From assembly GCA_030730545.1 (NCBI GenBank), contig JANQUX010000013.1:1-12246 (forward strand): a stretch of DNA of 12,246 nt, given 5' to 3'. The notes under the pieces are model-generated. The model saw only the letters and a list, made by a program, of their open reading frames with translations, searched no databases and was not told the DNA's origin. Positions 5,892 to 12,246 of the stretch are shown here, in pieces. This DNA comes from Maribacter sp. Lineage in GTDB: Bacteria; Bacteroidota; Bacteroidia; Flavobacteriales; Flavobacteriaceae. Position 1 is the stretch's first letter, and each line of letters starts with the position of its first letter. Position numbers and translations under genes: made by a program.

Positions 5892-7762
5892 GAAAAATTC
5901 TTTTATCATTAATTATAGTTGTCATAGCAGTTACCTTTTTGGGAAGGCTATCCTATTTGCAAATTTTTAGTTTTTCTGCAGAGCAAGTTTTAGAGGATCC
6001 AGCGATTAAAGCAATATATGATTACCCAGAACGAGGCTATATTTATGATCGTAACGGTCATCTTTTGGTAGGTAACGACCCTGCTTATGATGTCATGGTT
6101 ATCCCTAGAGAAGTGCAACCTTTAGACACTTTAGAGTTTTGCGGACTATTAGGTATCGACAAAGAAAAATTCGTTGAAAAGCTTAGAAGAGCTAGAGTAT
6201 ATTCACCAAGACTACCTTCTGTATTGGTGCCGCAACTTTCTAAACAAGATTATGCGAAGCTGCAAGAGAAAATGCGCAAGTATAAAGGCTTCTATATTCA
6301 AAAGAGATCTTTACGCTATTACGACACCCCTAGTGCCGCAAATGTTTTAGGATATATTAGTGAAGTTAACGAGGGTGATTTGGCGGTCAACAAATATTAT
6401 GTTCAAGGGGAACTGAAAGGTAGAACCGGAGTCGAACGTTTCTATGAAGATTTATTAAGAGGTCGAAAGGGAGTTCAGTATATTCAAAAAGATAGATTCA
6501 ATAGAGATATCGGTCCATATAAAAACGGAACAATTGATACCCTACCCGAACAAGGAAAACAAATTAGTATTACCATCGACAAAACGCTACAAGAATATGG
6601 CGAGTTATTGATGAATGGTAAAAGAGGTGGTATTGTAGCGATAGAGCCTGCAACAGGCGAAATTCTAGCTATGATTTCCGGACCGACATATGACCCTGCT
6701 CTTTTAGTAGGTAGAGAACGTTCTAAAAATTACACAAAACTTTACAACGATACCATTGCTAACCCAACCTGGGATCGTTCTATACACGCACAACAACCTC
6801 CTGGATCACCGTTTAAAACACTAAATGCATTAATTGCATTACAAGAAGGTGCTCTAGATGAATCTACGACCATACAATGTTACCACGGATTTTATGTGGG
6901 CAAGAAGAAAAGAGGATGTCACTGTGGTGGTGGTTTACGCAATATGAATCAAGGTATATACCAATCATGTAATGCATATTTTGCTGGTACCTTCAGAAAA
7001 ATATTCGAAAAATTCGAGACGACAGATGAAGCTATGGATGTTTGGGAAAAACATATGAAAAGTTTTGGTCTAGGTGATTATTTAGGTTATGATCTACCAT
7101 TCGGACAAAAAGGACGTATACCAAGTAAAGAATATTATGATAAATGGTATGGTGATAATAGATGGAGCTCTTCATATATTATATCCAATTCTATTGGTCA
7201 AGGCGAAATTTTAGCTACTCCTGTTCAATTAGCAAATATGACTGCAGCAATAGCTAATAGAGGTCATTATTTTACGCCTCATATTTTAAAGAAAATTGAA
7301 GGTAAGGATATTACGGAAACTAAGTTTACCGAAGCTAAGCATACTACTATAGACCCTAAATATTTTGAACCAGTTGTTCAAGGTATGGCAGATGTTTACA
7401 GAAAAAGAGGAGGAACAGCATATTGGCTTCAAATACCGGATATTGAAATAGCAGGTAAAACAGGTACAGCAGAAAATTTCACTAAAATTGATGGCGTACG
7501 TACTCAATTGACAGATCACTCGGTTTTTGTTGCATTTGCACCTGTTGACAATCCTAAAATTGCGATTGCCGTTTATATTGAAAATGGTTATTTTGGATCG
7601 AGATACGCCGGACATATCGCTACTCTTATGATAGAGAAATATTTAAAAGGCGAAATTACCAGAACCGATCTTGAAAAGAGAATGCTAGAAAAAACACTAG
7701 AAGCAGAATACGCGAAACCCTACAGTGGGGAGGAGTTTAAAATAAACGAGCGTGTCTGGTAG
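5888..7762 (+). CDS. mrdA: Penicillin-binding protein 2, elongasome transpeptidase
   Basis: PBP2 is the monofunctional class B transpeptidase that crosslinks peptidoglycan during elongation, paired with RodA. The 624 residues contain an N-terminal membrane anchor (about 4-25), the dimerisation/pedestal region with Arg-Gly-Tyr-Ile-Tyr-Asp-Arg-Asn-Gly (49-57) and Gly-Arg-Thr-Gly-Val-Glu (178-183), and the transpeptidase domain. Its catalytic motifs are Ser307-Pro-Phe-Lys310 (SxxK), Ser360-Cys-Asn362 (SxN) and Lys524-Thr-Gly526 (KTG). Between SxxK and SxN lies a Cys/His-rich stretch (Cys331, His333, Cys344, His345, Cys346) that could bind a metal ion. The start at 5888 gives an ATGA overlap with mreD, and the end overlaps rodA by 11 nt. 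The protein is unlikely to be the division enzyme FtsI, given its neighbours. Some authors use the symbol pbpA. Confidence 0.97.
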   Translation: MRKILLSLIIVVIAVTFLGRLSYLQIFSFSAEQVLEDPAIKAIYDYPERGYIYDRNGHLLVGNDPAYDVMVIPREVQPLDTLEFCGLLGIDKEKFVEKLRRARVYSPRLPSVLVPQLSKQDYAKLQEKMRKYKGFYIQKRSLRYYDTPSAANVLGYISEVNEGDLAVNKYYVQGELKGRTGVERFYEDLLRGRKGVQYIQKDRFNRDIGPYKNGTIDTLPEQGKQISITIDKTLQEYGELLMNGKRGGIVAIEPATGEILAMISGPTYDPALLVGRERSKNYTKLYNDTIANPTWDRSIHAQQPPGSPFKTLNALIALQEGALDESTTIQCYHGFYVGKKKRGCHCGGGLRNMNQGIYQSCNAYFAGTFRKIFEKFETTDEAMDVWEKHMKSFGLGDYLGYDLPFGQKGRIPSKEYYDKWYGDNRWSSSYIISNSIGQGEILATPVQLANMTAAIANRGHYFTPHILKKIEGKDITETKFTEAKHTTIDPKYFEPVVQGMADVYRKRGGTAYWLQIPDIEIAGKTGTAENFTKIDGVRTQLTDHSVFVAFAPVDNPKIAIAVYIENGYFGSRYAGHIATLMIEKYLKGEITRTDLEKRMLEKTLEAEYAKPYSGEEFKINERVW

Positions 7763-9035
7763 AAGCATCTTAAAAAGAATAGACTGGCTAAGTGTTTTTA
7801 TCTATTTTGCACTTGTTCTTATTGGCTGGATCAATATATATTCTAGTACATTCATTGACGAGCAAAGTTCAATCTTCGATATTGGTACACGTTACGGCAA
7901 GCAATTATTTTTTATCGGAGTAAGTTTAGCTGCCATAGTCATTATACTGTCTTTAGAGGTTAATTTTTATGAACGATTTTCGAGTTTATTCTACTTAATC
8001 TCAATGGTCTCGTTGTTAGGTCTATTTGTGTTCGGTAAAACTATTGCCGGGGCCACATCTTGGTACGACCTTGGTTTTTTCAACCTCCAACCTTCAGAAT
8101 TAGCTAAAGTCGCTACCGCATTAGCATTAGCCAAATACCTGAGTGATATTCAAACAGATATTAAACGTAGGAAGGACCAAATGTATGCCTTGCTTATTAT
8201 ATTAATACCTGCTATACTTATTATTCCGCAACCTGATCCTGGTAGTGCCCTAGTATTTTTTGCGCTAATTTTTGTGATTTTCAGAGAAGGTCTTCCTTTA
8301 TTCTACTTAGCAATTATTTTTAGTCTTATTCTCATATTCGTTATCACATTAAAATTTGGACCTATTTGGCTTATCATAGGTTTGGTATTGTTCATTATTT
8401 TGTTATTCGGTTTAAAAAGGAAAACCCTTAAAATTCCGGTTATACCATTGGCACTCGTAAGCGTTGCCATAATTCTATTTTCTTTATCTGTAAACTTCGT
8501 ATTCAATAACGTTTTTGAACAACGTCATAGAGATCGCTTTAGCTTGTGGCTACGACTTGAAAAAGATCCAAATAAATTAGAACAAATTCGCAAAACAATT
8601 GGCTATAACACCTACCAGTCAGAAAAGGCAATTGAATCTGGCGGTTTTTTCGGAAAAGGATTTCTAGAAGGTACTAGAACAAAAGGTGATTTCGTACCCG
8701 AGCAAGACACCGACTACATTTTTAGCACTGTGGGAGAGGAATGGGGTTTCATAGGTACCGGTACCGTAATTATTCTATTTACCATTTTGTTTCTACGGTT
8801 AATCTCTTTAGCAGAACGACAGAAAAATGCCTTCGCTAGAATGTATGGCTACGGCGTTATATCTATCTTATTAATACACTACTTTATTAATATAGGTATG
8901 GTAATCGGCATTTTACCTACTATTGGTATTCCACTACCCTTCTTTAGTTATGGTGGCTCAGGACTGCTATTCTTTACTATTCTACTCTTTATTTTCTTGA
9001 AATTAGATACAAACAGATTAAAGGAGAGTTTCTAA
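7752..9035 (+). CDS. rodA: SEDS peptidoglycan glycosyltransferase RodA
   Basis: RodA (MrdB) polymerises lipid II into glycan strands in complex with PBP2. The 427 residues have about ten membrane helices and the SEDS signatures Asn-Leu-Gln-Pro-Ser-Glu-Leu-Ala-Lys (111-119), Gln-Pro-Asp-Pro-Gly-Ser-Ala (160-166), Ser-Gly-Gly-Phe-Phe-Gly-Lys-Gly (296-303), Val-Pro-Glu-Gln-Asp-Thr-Asp-Tyr-Ile-Phe (315-324) and Gly-Ile-Pro-Leu-Pro-Phe-Phe-Ser-Tyr-Gly-Gly (392-402). Asp321 corresponds to the essential SEDS aspartate of the large periplasmic loop. The start must be GTG at 7752: an in-frame TAA lies at 7743, and there is no other usual start before the first helix. A purine-rich GGGGAGGAG at 7727-7735 is 16 nt away, probably too far to act as a ribosome site, so termination-reinitiation from mrdA is more likely. 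The stop overlaps the convergent nuclease stop. Confidence 0.97.
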   Translation: MSGRSILKRIDWLSVFIYFALVLIGWINIYSSTFIDEQSSIFDIGTRYGKQLFFIGVSLAAIVIILSLEVNFYERFSSLFYLISMVSLLGLFVFGKTIAGATSWYDLGFFNLQPSELAKVATALALAKYLSDIQTDIKRRKDQMYALLIILIPAILIIPQPDPGSALVFFALIFVIFREGLPLFYLAIIFSLILIFVITLKFGPIWLIIGLVLFIILLFGLKRKTLKIPVIPLALVSVAIILFSLSVNFVFNNVFEQRHRDRFSLWLRLEKDPNKLEQIRKTIGYNTYQSEKAIESGGFFGKGFLEGTRTKGDFVPEQDTDYIFSTVGEEWGFIGTGTVIILFTILFLRLISLAERQKNAFARMYGYGVISILLIHYFINIGMVIGILPTIGIPLPFFSYGGSGLLFFTILLFIFLKLDTNRLKESF

Positions 9036-9844
9036 AATTTCCACCCAGTAGTATTCTTGCTTGCTTCAAAAGCGCTTTGTTGTTTTTCTGGTAGTTCGGT
9101 GAAAAAGTCTATTCCGGTCTCGTTTTCTATTTCATCAATAGATACTACAAAATTACGTAATGATGTAAATTGAGGTTTGTTAGGGATTAAAAAAGACAAG
9201 GTATATATTTTATCTCCCTTTTTACGGGCTATAATTTTATAGAATGCATCGGGCACATCAACATCTTCTTGCCCTATCTCTTCTAAACCACTTTCTAACA
9301 CGCCACCTGTAAATACATACAATGTACCATACTGTTTCGCCCAGCGTCTTGTTTGCTGCTCTAAATCGTTCCAAATACCCGCATTGAACTCTCTGTCTTG
9401 CGGACTTATATTACTCGTATAAAAAGTTTCATTATATGCTTGTAACGAAAATCTACGGTCACCAGCTGGCACTAAATGCCCACGATCATACCCTGAGCCT
9501 TTATAATTTCGCCAGTCGGCAGATTTAGAAGAAACAAACGGATCTTCAATAAAATAGGGTCGCTTTCTATCATCATTTGTTAAATGACTTTTATCGAGCG
9601 TATATGCCACCCACTCTGCTTGCTCATACGGCTCATTGTAAGACAAAGTGAAATATTCATGGTTTACGATTTCACCTGTTGTTGATAATGGTAGTAATTC
9701 TTTCGGAAACTCATTAGAAGTATTTCCCTCATTACTTTTTGAATATGTTGCAGGAGTGTAAAAGTTCTCGAACAACCAAAAACCTACTACACAAACGAGA
9801 ATTAAAATACTATAAACAGTTCCAGTTCTTTTAAGGTATGCCAT
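9032..9844 (-). CDS. Membrane-anchored DNA/RNA non-specific endonuclease (NucA/NUC1 family)
   Basis: The enzyme should cleave DNA and RNA outside the inner membrane, using a histidine general base and one divalent metal ion. The 270 residues have an N-terminal hydrophobic segment (about 11-27) preceded by Lys5 and Arg6, which is a signal anchor; the nearby Cys18 lacks a good lipobox. The nuclease domain carries Tyr-Asp-Arg-Gly-His (119-123), with His123 as the general base. It also carries Thr-Ser-Asn-Ile-Ser-Pro-Gln (143-149), Asn154 as the likely metal ligand, and Trp158/Glu162. This follows the Serratia nuclease pattern His89, Asn119, Glu127. Likely roles are nutrient acquisition from extracellular nucleic acid or degradation of incoming DNA. 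No immunity gene is adjacent, so a toxin role is not supported. It converges on rodA with a 4-bp stop overlap and diverges from msrB. The ATG at 9844 is the only start that gives a positive-charge-then-helix N-terminus. Confidence 0.93.
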   Translation of the reverse strand: MAYLKRTGTVYSILILVCVVGFWLFENFYTPATYSKSNEGNTSNEFPKELLPLSTTGEIVNHEYFTLSYNEPYEQAEWVAYTLDKSHLTNDDRKRPYFIEDPFVSSKSADWRNYKGSGYDRGHLVPAGDRRFSLQAYNETFYTSNISPQDREFNAGIWNDLEQQTRRWAKQYGTLYVFTGGVLESGLEEIGQEDVDVPDAFYKIIARKKGDKIYTLSFLIPNKPQFTSLRNFVVSIDEIENETGIDFFTELPEKQQSAFEASKNTTGWKF

Positions 9845-9848
9845 ACGC

Positions 9849-9867
9849 CAAAATTACCGTAATTTTG
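9849..9867. promoter_or_regulatory. Divergent promoter palindrome: two back-to-back -7 boxes
   Basis: A perfect 19-bp palindrome, CAAAATTAC-C-GTAATTTTG, has 9-bp arms around a single C. Each arm contains a Bacteroidota -7 box: TAATTTTG on the plus strand at 9860-9867 (64 nt before msrB) and TAATTTTG on the minus strand at 9856-9849 (4 nt before the nuclease ATG). The two boxes are only 3 bp apart and point away from each other. The nuclease transcript would be leaderless or nearly so if this box is used. The palindrome could also be a repressor site. No -33 element is evident on either side. Confidence 0.55.
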
Positions 9868-9931
9868 TAAGATACAAAGTAATTTACCGACCAATATACC
9901 TAGTAATTAAAGTCTAAACGAAAGGAAAATT

Positions 9932-10393
9932 ATGATGTTAACTTGGAAAGATGTAATTCGTTTTTCAGTGAATGGCAACCCTGAACCTGACAGAAGAGTT
10001 GAGAAAACAGAACAGGAATGGAAAGAAATTCTAACTCCTGAACAGTTTAGGGTGACTCGAAAAAAAGGTACTGAAGCTCCGCATTCAGGTGCACTATGTA
10101 CTGCACATGACGCCGGAAAATATGAATGTATTTGTTGTGGCACCCCATTATTCGATTCTACAATAAAGTTTGAATCTGGCACTGGTTGGCCAAGTTTTAC
10201 CCAACCTATCAAAGAGAATGCGATAAAATATCATAAAGACTCCTCATTCGGAATGATTCGGGTAGAAGTGATGTGTAATACGTGTGATGCTCATTTGGGA
10301 CATATATTCCCTGACGGACCAGAACCTAGTGGATTACGCTACTGCATTAATTCTGAATCTATGCAATTAGAAAAGGAGGCATCTAATGGCTAA
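9932..10393 (+). CDS. msrB: Peptide-methionine (R)-S-oxide reductase MsrB
   Basis: MsrB reduces the R epimer of methionine sulfoxide in oxidised proteins, using thioredoxin. The 153 residues include an N-terminal extension (Trp-Lys-Asp-Val-Ile-Arg, about 5-25), then the beta-fold domain. Zinc ligands are Cys66/Cys69 and Cys115/Cys118. Also seen are Gly-Thr-Gly-Trp-Pro-Ser-Phe (83-89), His-Leu-Gly-His (121-124) and the catalytic Cys138 in Arg-Tyr-Cys-Ile-Asn-Ser (136-141). The C-terminal Ser-Glu-Ser-Met segment is normal. Cys56 or Cys68 may resolve the sulfenic acid. There is no signal peptide, so the protein is cytoplasmic. The start is the first of two adjacent ATGs; AAAGGAAA at 9921-9928 is a weak ribosome site. 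The 3' end overlaps msrA by 8 nt. Transcription probably starts at the palindromic promoter 64 nt upstream. Confidence 0.96.
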   Translation: MMLTWKDVIRFSVNGNPEPDRRVEKTEQEWKEILTPEQFRVTRKKGTEAPHSGALCTAHDAGKYECICCGTPLFDSTIKFESGTGWPSFTQPIKENAIKYHKDSSFGMIRVEVMCNTCDAHLGHIFPDGPEPSGLRYCINSESMQLEKEASNG

Positions 10394-10928
10394 TGCAAAT
10401 TTAGAAATCGCCACTGTTGGCGGCGGATGCTTTTGGTGTACCGAAGCGGTATTTCAAGAAGTAAAAGGCATAAACAAAGTAGTTTCTGGATACACGGGCG
10501 GAAAAGCACCGGGAAGACCAACGTACAGAGAAATCTGTTCTGGATTAACGGGTCATGCAGAAGTGGTTCAAGTCACTTTTGATCCCGCTATCATTTCTTA
10601 TGAAGATATTTTAATAATTTTCATGACAACACATGACCCTACATCTTTAAACAGACAGGGTGCTGATGCCGGTACGCAATATCGTTCTGTTATTTATTAT
10701 CATAATGACGAACAAGAGAAAAAAGCAAAAGTTGTGTTGAACGAAATGCAGGCAGTATATGAAAAGCCTATTGTTACTGAATTGAGTCCGCTAGGTATTT
10801 TTTACGATGCCGAAGCGTACCACCAAGATTATTACAAGAACAACTCTGAGCAAGGGTATTGCCAAGTAGTGATTAATCCGAAGTTGGCAAAACTTAGAAA
10901 GCTACATGCCGATAAGCTTTCTTCTTAG
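10386..10928 (+). CDS. msrA: Peptide-methionine (S)-S-oxide reductase MsrA
   Basis: MsrA reduces the S epimer of free and protein-bound methionine sulfoxide and so complements MsrB, encoded just upstream. The 180 residues show the signature Gly-Gly-Cys-Phe-Trp-Cys-Thr-Glu (13-20) with catalytic Cys15. They also show Gly-Tyr-Thr-Gly-Gly (35-39), Gly-His-Ala-Glu-Val-Val (56-61), Asp-Pro-Thr-Ser-Leu-Asn-Arg-Gln-Gly (84-92), Gly-Thr-Gln-Tyr-Arg-Ser (96-101) and Tyr-His-Gln-Asp-Tyr-Tyr (145-150). The resolving cysteine is probably Cys159 in Gly-Tyr-Cys-Gln; Cys18 and Cys51 are further candidates. There is no signal peptide. The ATG lies inside the msrB 3' end (8-nt overlap), so translation is coupled. 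AAAAGGAGGC at 10371-10380 is a good Shine-Dalgarno-like match just upstream, uncommon in this window. The unit ends at the hairpin 10983-11018. Confidence 0.97.
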   Translation: MANANLEIATVGGGCFWCTEAVFQEVKGINKVVSGYTGGKAPGRPTYREICSGLTGHAEVVQVTFDPAIISYEDILIIFMTTHDPTSLNRQGADAGTQYRSVIYYHNDEQEKKAKVVLNEMQAVYEKPIVTELSPLGIFYDAEAYHQDYYKNNSEQGYCQVVINPKLAKLRKLHADKLSS

Positions 10929-10982
10929 TTTGTATTTCGGTTTATCTTAAGAGATATTCGATTCAACTACAGCAATTTTCTA

Positions 10983-11018
10983 TTCACCTATGAAAACTTA
11001 AAACTTTTCATAGGTGAA
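10983..11018 (+). terminator. Terminator-like hairpin after msrBA, abutting the next promoter
   Basis: A perfect 14-bp stem, TTCACCTATGAAAA (10983-10996) with TTTTCATAGGTGAA (11005-11018), encloses an 8-nt loop. It is followed by CTTATTTTTG, a broken T tract, 54 nt after the msrA stop. The stem is AT-rich and the T tract is interrupted by A, so termination may be incomplete. The T tract is also the -7 box of the DoxX-like gene. Confidence 0.6.
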
Positions 11019-11020
11019 CT

Positions 11021-11028
11021 TATTTTTG
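11021..11028 (+). promoter_or_regulatory. Bacteroidota -7 box (TATTTTTG) for the DoxX-like gene
   Basis: TATTTTTG matches TAnnTTTG and lies 29 nt before the ATG at 11058. The region where the spacer and -33 element should lie is occupied by the right arm and loop of the hairpin at 10983-11018, so terminator and promoter share sequence. No separate -33 box is clear. Confidence 0.5.
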
Positions 11029-11057
11029 AGACATATTAACATTAAAACCTACTTATT

Positions 11058-11465
11058 ATGAATTCTCAAAAATCTATTTATTATATCGCCTTAGGTCTTT
11101 TCGCCGTCGCTGTAATAGGATCTATCATTAATTCAATTGTAAATTTTGATGAAATTTCAACCACTTTTGTAAAGCTTGGTTACCCAGTATACCTTATTCA
11201 TATACTAGGGGTATGTCAATCTATTGGGTTGCTAATGATTTTTACCAATAAATCGCACTGGTCCTTAGAATGGGTTTACGCCGGGTTCTTTATGAACTAC
11301 ACATTGGGTGCTATTGCCCATTTAGCTATTAAAGATGGTAACGGAGCATCTGCAGTTATCTGTATCGTCTTACTATTTGTTACCTACATTCAAAGTAAAA
11401 AAATACGCAACACCAATAATGAATTGGCTGATTTTGGAAAGCCTAATCATGCAAAATTTGTCTAA
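11058..11465 (+). CDS. Small DoxX-like integral membrane protein
   Basis: A 135-residue protein with four predicted membrane helices (about 8-28, 42-62, 70-91, 97-113) and a polar C-terminal tail. The order of segments fits the DoxX-like family (DoxX_2 type): Lys-Leu-Gly-Tyr-Pro-Val-Tyr-Leu (39-46), Leu-Gly-Val-Cys-Gln-Ser-Ile-Gly-Leu-Leu (50-59), Glu-Trp-Val-Tyr-Ala-Gly-Phe (71-77) and Gly-Ala-Ile-Ala-His-Leu-Ala-Ile-Lys-Asp-Gly (84-94). The family is widespread and has no settled biochemical role; some members are linked to redox or stress responses. It has its own -7 box and is closed by a bidirectional terminator, so it is probably monocistronic. Its position behind msrBA hints at stress response, but that is weak inference. 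Confidence 0.8.
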   Translation: MNSQKSIYYIALGLFAVAVIGSIINSIVNFDEISTTFVKLGYPVYLIHILGVCQSIGLLMIFTNKSHWSLEWVYAGFFMNYTLGAIAHLAIKDGNGASAVICIVLLFVTYIQSKKIRNTNNELADFGKPNHAKFV

Positions 11466-11481
11466 TAATTTAACCCATAAA

Positions 11482-11512
11482 AAAACCGCTACATAAATTA
11501 TGTAGCGGTTTT
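11482..11512. terminator. Bidirectional terminator between convergent genes
   Basis: AAAACCGCTACATA (11482-11495) pairs with TATGTAGCGGTTTT (11499-11512), giving a perfect 14-bp stem with a 3-nt loop. Rightward it ends in TTTTACTTTTT. Leftward, the A run at 11479-11485 becomes a T run. It lies 17 nt after the DoxX-like stop and 22 nt after the protease stop on the other strand, so it can serve both. Confidence 0.92.
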
Positions 11513-11533
11513 ACTTTTTATAGAACTGGTATT

Positions 11534-12246
11534 CTAGTTCTTTACACTAGCAAGTTTACCTTGCTTAATGTTGTTTACTTTTAAATCTTCTAAAACATTC
11601 ACTGCTTCTTCTACATAAACATCTTTAGCTAAATTTTTATGCCATCTGTTACGCTTTTCACGTAGCACAGAATCTTTAGTAAACAAAGCTTCTTCATAAC
11701 CTAAAGACTTGAAAGTAAGTTTAGAATCATATTCTGTCAAACTTTTAAAGTAATCTGACTGTTCTTTATCCTTTTCTTTTTCTTCTTTGTACGTATCAAA
11801 ATTTAAAGAGATTTCAGTTTCATCTTGCTCGGCTTTTAACCACTTTGCATTTTCTTCTATTAACTTAATTTGCTCACTAGACGCCATTCTCTTTTTACTG
11901 TCGGCAATTGTTTTCTCGTAATCGATATAACCATCCCAAGCTTTATAATCGGCAGGTGTAATTTTATCCCATCCTAACGGGTTGGATTGATCTCTTTCAC
12001 CTAAATCGATATAGCTATACCTATCTGGTACAACAATGTCACTCTTTACGCCTTCTAACTGTGTAGAACCTCCATTAATTCTATAGAATTTCTGAGTCGT
12101 AATTTTTATAGCACCTAAATCGCCATGATCGGTACTACGCAACATATTGTTCAATGGTATAACATTCTGTACCGTTCCTTTACCAAAAGTTTGCTTACTA
12201 CCAATAACAACAGCTCTTTTATAATCTTGCATTGCAGCAGCTAAAA
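11534..12246 (-). CDS. prc: C-terminal processing peptidase (Prc/Tsp, family S41), N-terminal part outside the window
   Basis: Prc cleaves periplasmic proteins from their C-termini using a Ser-Lys dyad next to a PDZ domain. The frame is open to the window edge; the first residues seen are Leu-Ala-Ala-Ala-Met-Gln-Asp-Tyr. This matches the region just after the catalytic serine of the E. coli enzyme, so the serine (E. coli Ser430) is a few codons outside. The Met at 12232 is internal, not a start. With that Met as 1, Asp3 matches E. coli Asp441, and Lys18 in Phe-Gly-Lys-Gly-Thr-Val-Gln is the catalytic lysine (E. coli Lys455). After the S41 core (to about 75) comes the Lys/Glu-rich C-terminal domain of tail-specific proteases (about 80-232). 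In other bacteria Prc trims cell-wall enzymes, which may relate it to the nearby elongasome genes. It ends at the bidirectional terminator. Confidence 0.93.
   Translation of the reverse strand, partial: LAAAMQDYKRAVVIGSKQTFGKGTVQNVIPLNNMLRSTDHGDLGAIKITTQKFYRINGGSTQLEGVKSDIVVPDRYSYIDLGERDQSNPLGWDKITPADYKAWDGYIDYEKTIADSKKRMASSEQIKLIEENAKWLKAEQDETEISLNFDTYKEEKEKDKEQSDYFKSLTEYDSKLTFKSLGYEEALFTKDSVLREKRNRWHKNLAKDVYVEEAVNVLEDLKVNNIKQGKLASVKN

Noticed and set aside
7286..7615. Minus-strand open frame inside mrdA with a Cys-rich product
   Set aside because: It is antisense to the KTG region of PBP2; the cysteines are complements of Ala/Thr codons.
7727..7735. GGGGAGGAG as ribosome binding site for rodA
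   Set aside because: It lies 16 nt from the GTG, and Bacteroidota depend little on such sites; it also encodes the PBP2 C-terminus.
9067..9090. CAAA-AGCGC-TTTG followed by T-rich sequence, considered as a rodA terminator
   Set aside because: The stem is only about 4 bp and it lies in the nuclease coding region; it is too weak to call.
9032..9844. Nuclease considered as a secreted antibacterial toxin or an anti-phage effector
   Set aside because: There is no secretion-system tag, repeat domain or adjacent immunity gene. The neighbours are housekeeping, and a signal anchor suffices for a scavenging or periplasmic nuclease.
9907..10212. Open frame of about 100 codons on the minus strand antisense to msrB
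   Set aside because: It mirrors the msrB zinc-binding and core codons and shows no motif of its own.
11522..11541. AGAACT/AGTTCT inverted repeat over the protease stop codon
   Set aside because: It is a 6-bp stem with an 8-nt loop and no T tract; the strong bidirectional terminator next to it makes a role unnecessary.

Overview
The window looks like chromosomal DNA from a member of the Flavobacteriaceae (Bacteroidota). The evidence is AT-rich sequence, Bacteroidota-type -7 promoter boxes (TAnnTTTG, three of them the identical TTACTTTTG), few Shine-Dalgarno sites, and a surface-lipoprotein signal (Cys-Ser-Ser-Asp-Asp). The protein types also fit: a flavobacterial GAF protein, a PBP2 and RodA of Bacteroidota style, and a DoxX-like protein. 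A marine genus near Maribacter or Zobellia is a guess from general resemblance only.

Layout. (1) 1-1047: the 3' part of a surface lipoprotein gene, closed by a strong terminator. (2) 1241-3315: a GAF-domain protein of the free-methionine-R-sulfoxide-reductase type, then purH, each behind its own -7 box. (3) 3372-9035: the rod-shape and elongation block mreB, mreC, mreD, mrdA (PBP2), rodA. From mreC onward the genes overlap by 4-11 nt and must be one transcription unit. mreB is separated from mreC by 167 nt that can form several small hairpins. (4) 9032-9844, minus strand: a membrane-anchored DNA/RNA non-specific nuclease whose stop overlaps the rodA stop. (5) 9932-10928: msrB and msrA, overlapping by 8 nt and divergent from the nuclease across a 19-bp palindrome built from two back-to-back -7 boxes. 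(6) 11058-11465: a small four-helix DoxX-like membrane protein. (7) 11534-12246, minus strand: the 3' part of a Prc/Tsp-type C-terminal processing protease. It is separated from the DoxX-like gene by a bidirectional terminator.

How the genes work together. MreB filaments, MreC/MreD, the transpeptidase PBP2 and the glycosyltransferase RodA form the elongasome that builds lateral cell wall. Prc-type proteases trim periplasmic proteins, including cell-wall enzymes in other bacteria, so the last gene may be functionally related, but that is inference. MsrB and MsrA repair the R and S forms of protein methionine sulfoxide, and the GAF protein may act on free methionine-R-sulfoxide, so the window may hold a complete Msr set in two places. 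No stretch longer than 300 bases lacks a gene. I see no insertion sequence, CRISPR array, tRNA, rRNA or phage gene. Most of the window is conserved housekeeping content. The unusual points are regulatory and architectural rather than a new multi-gene system.
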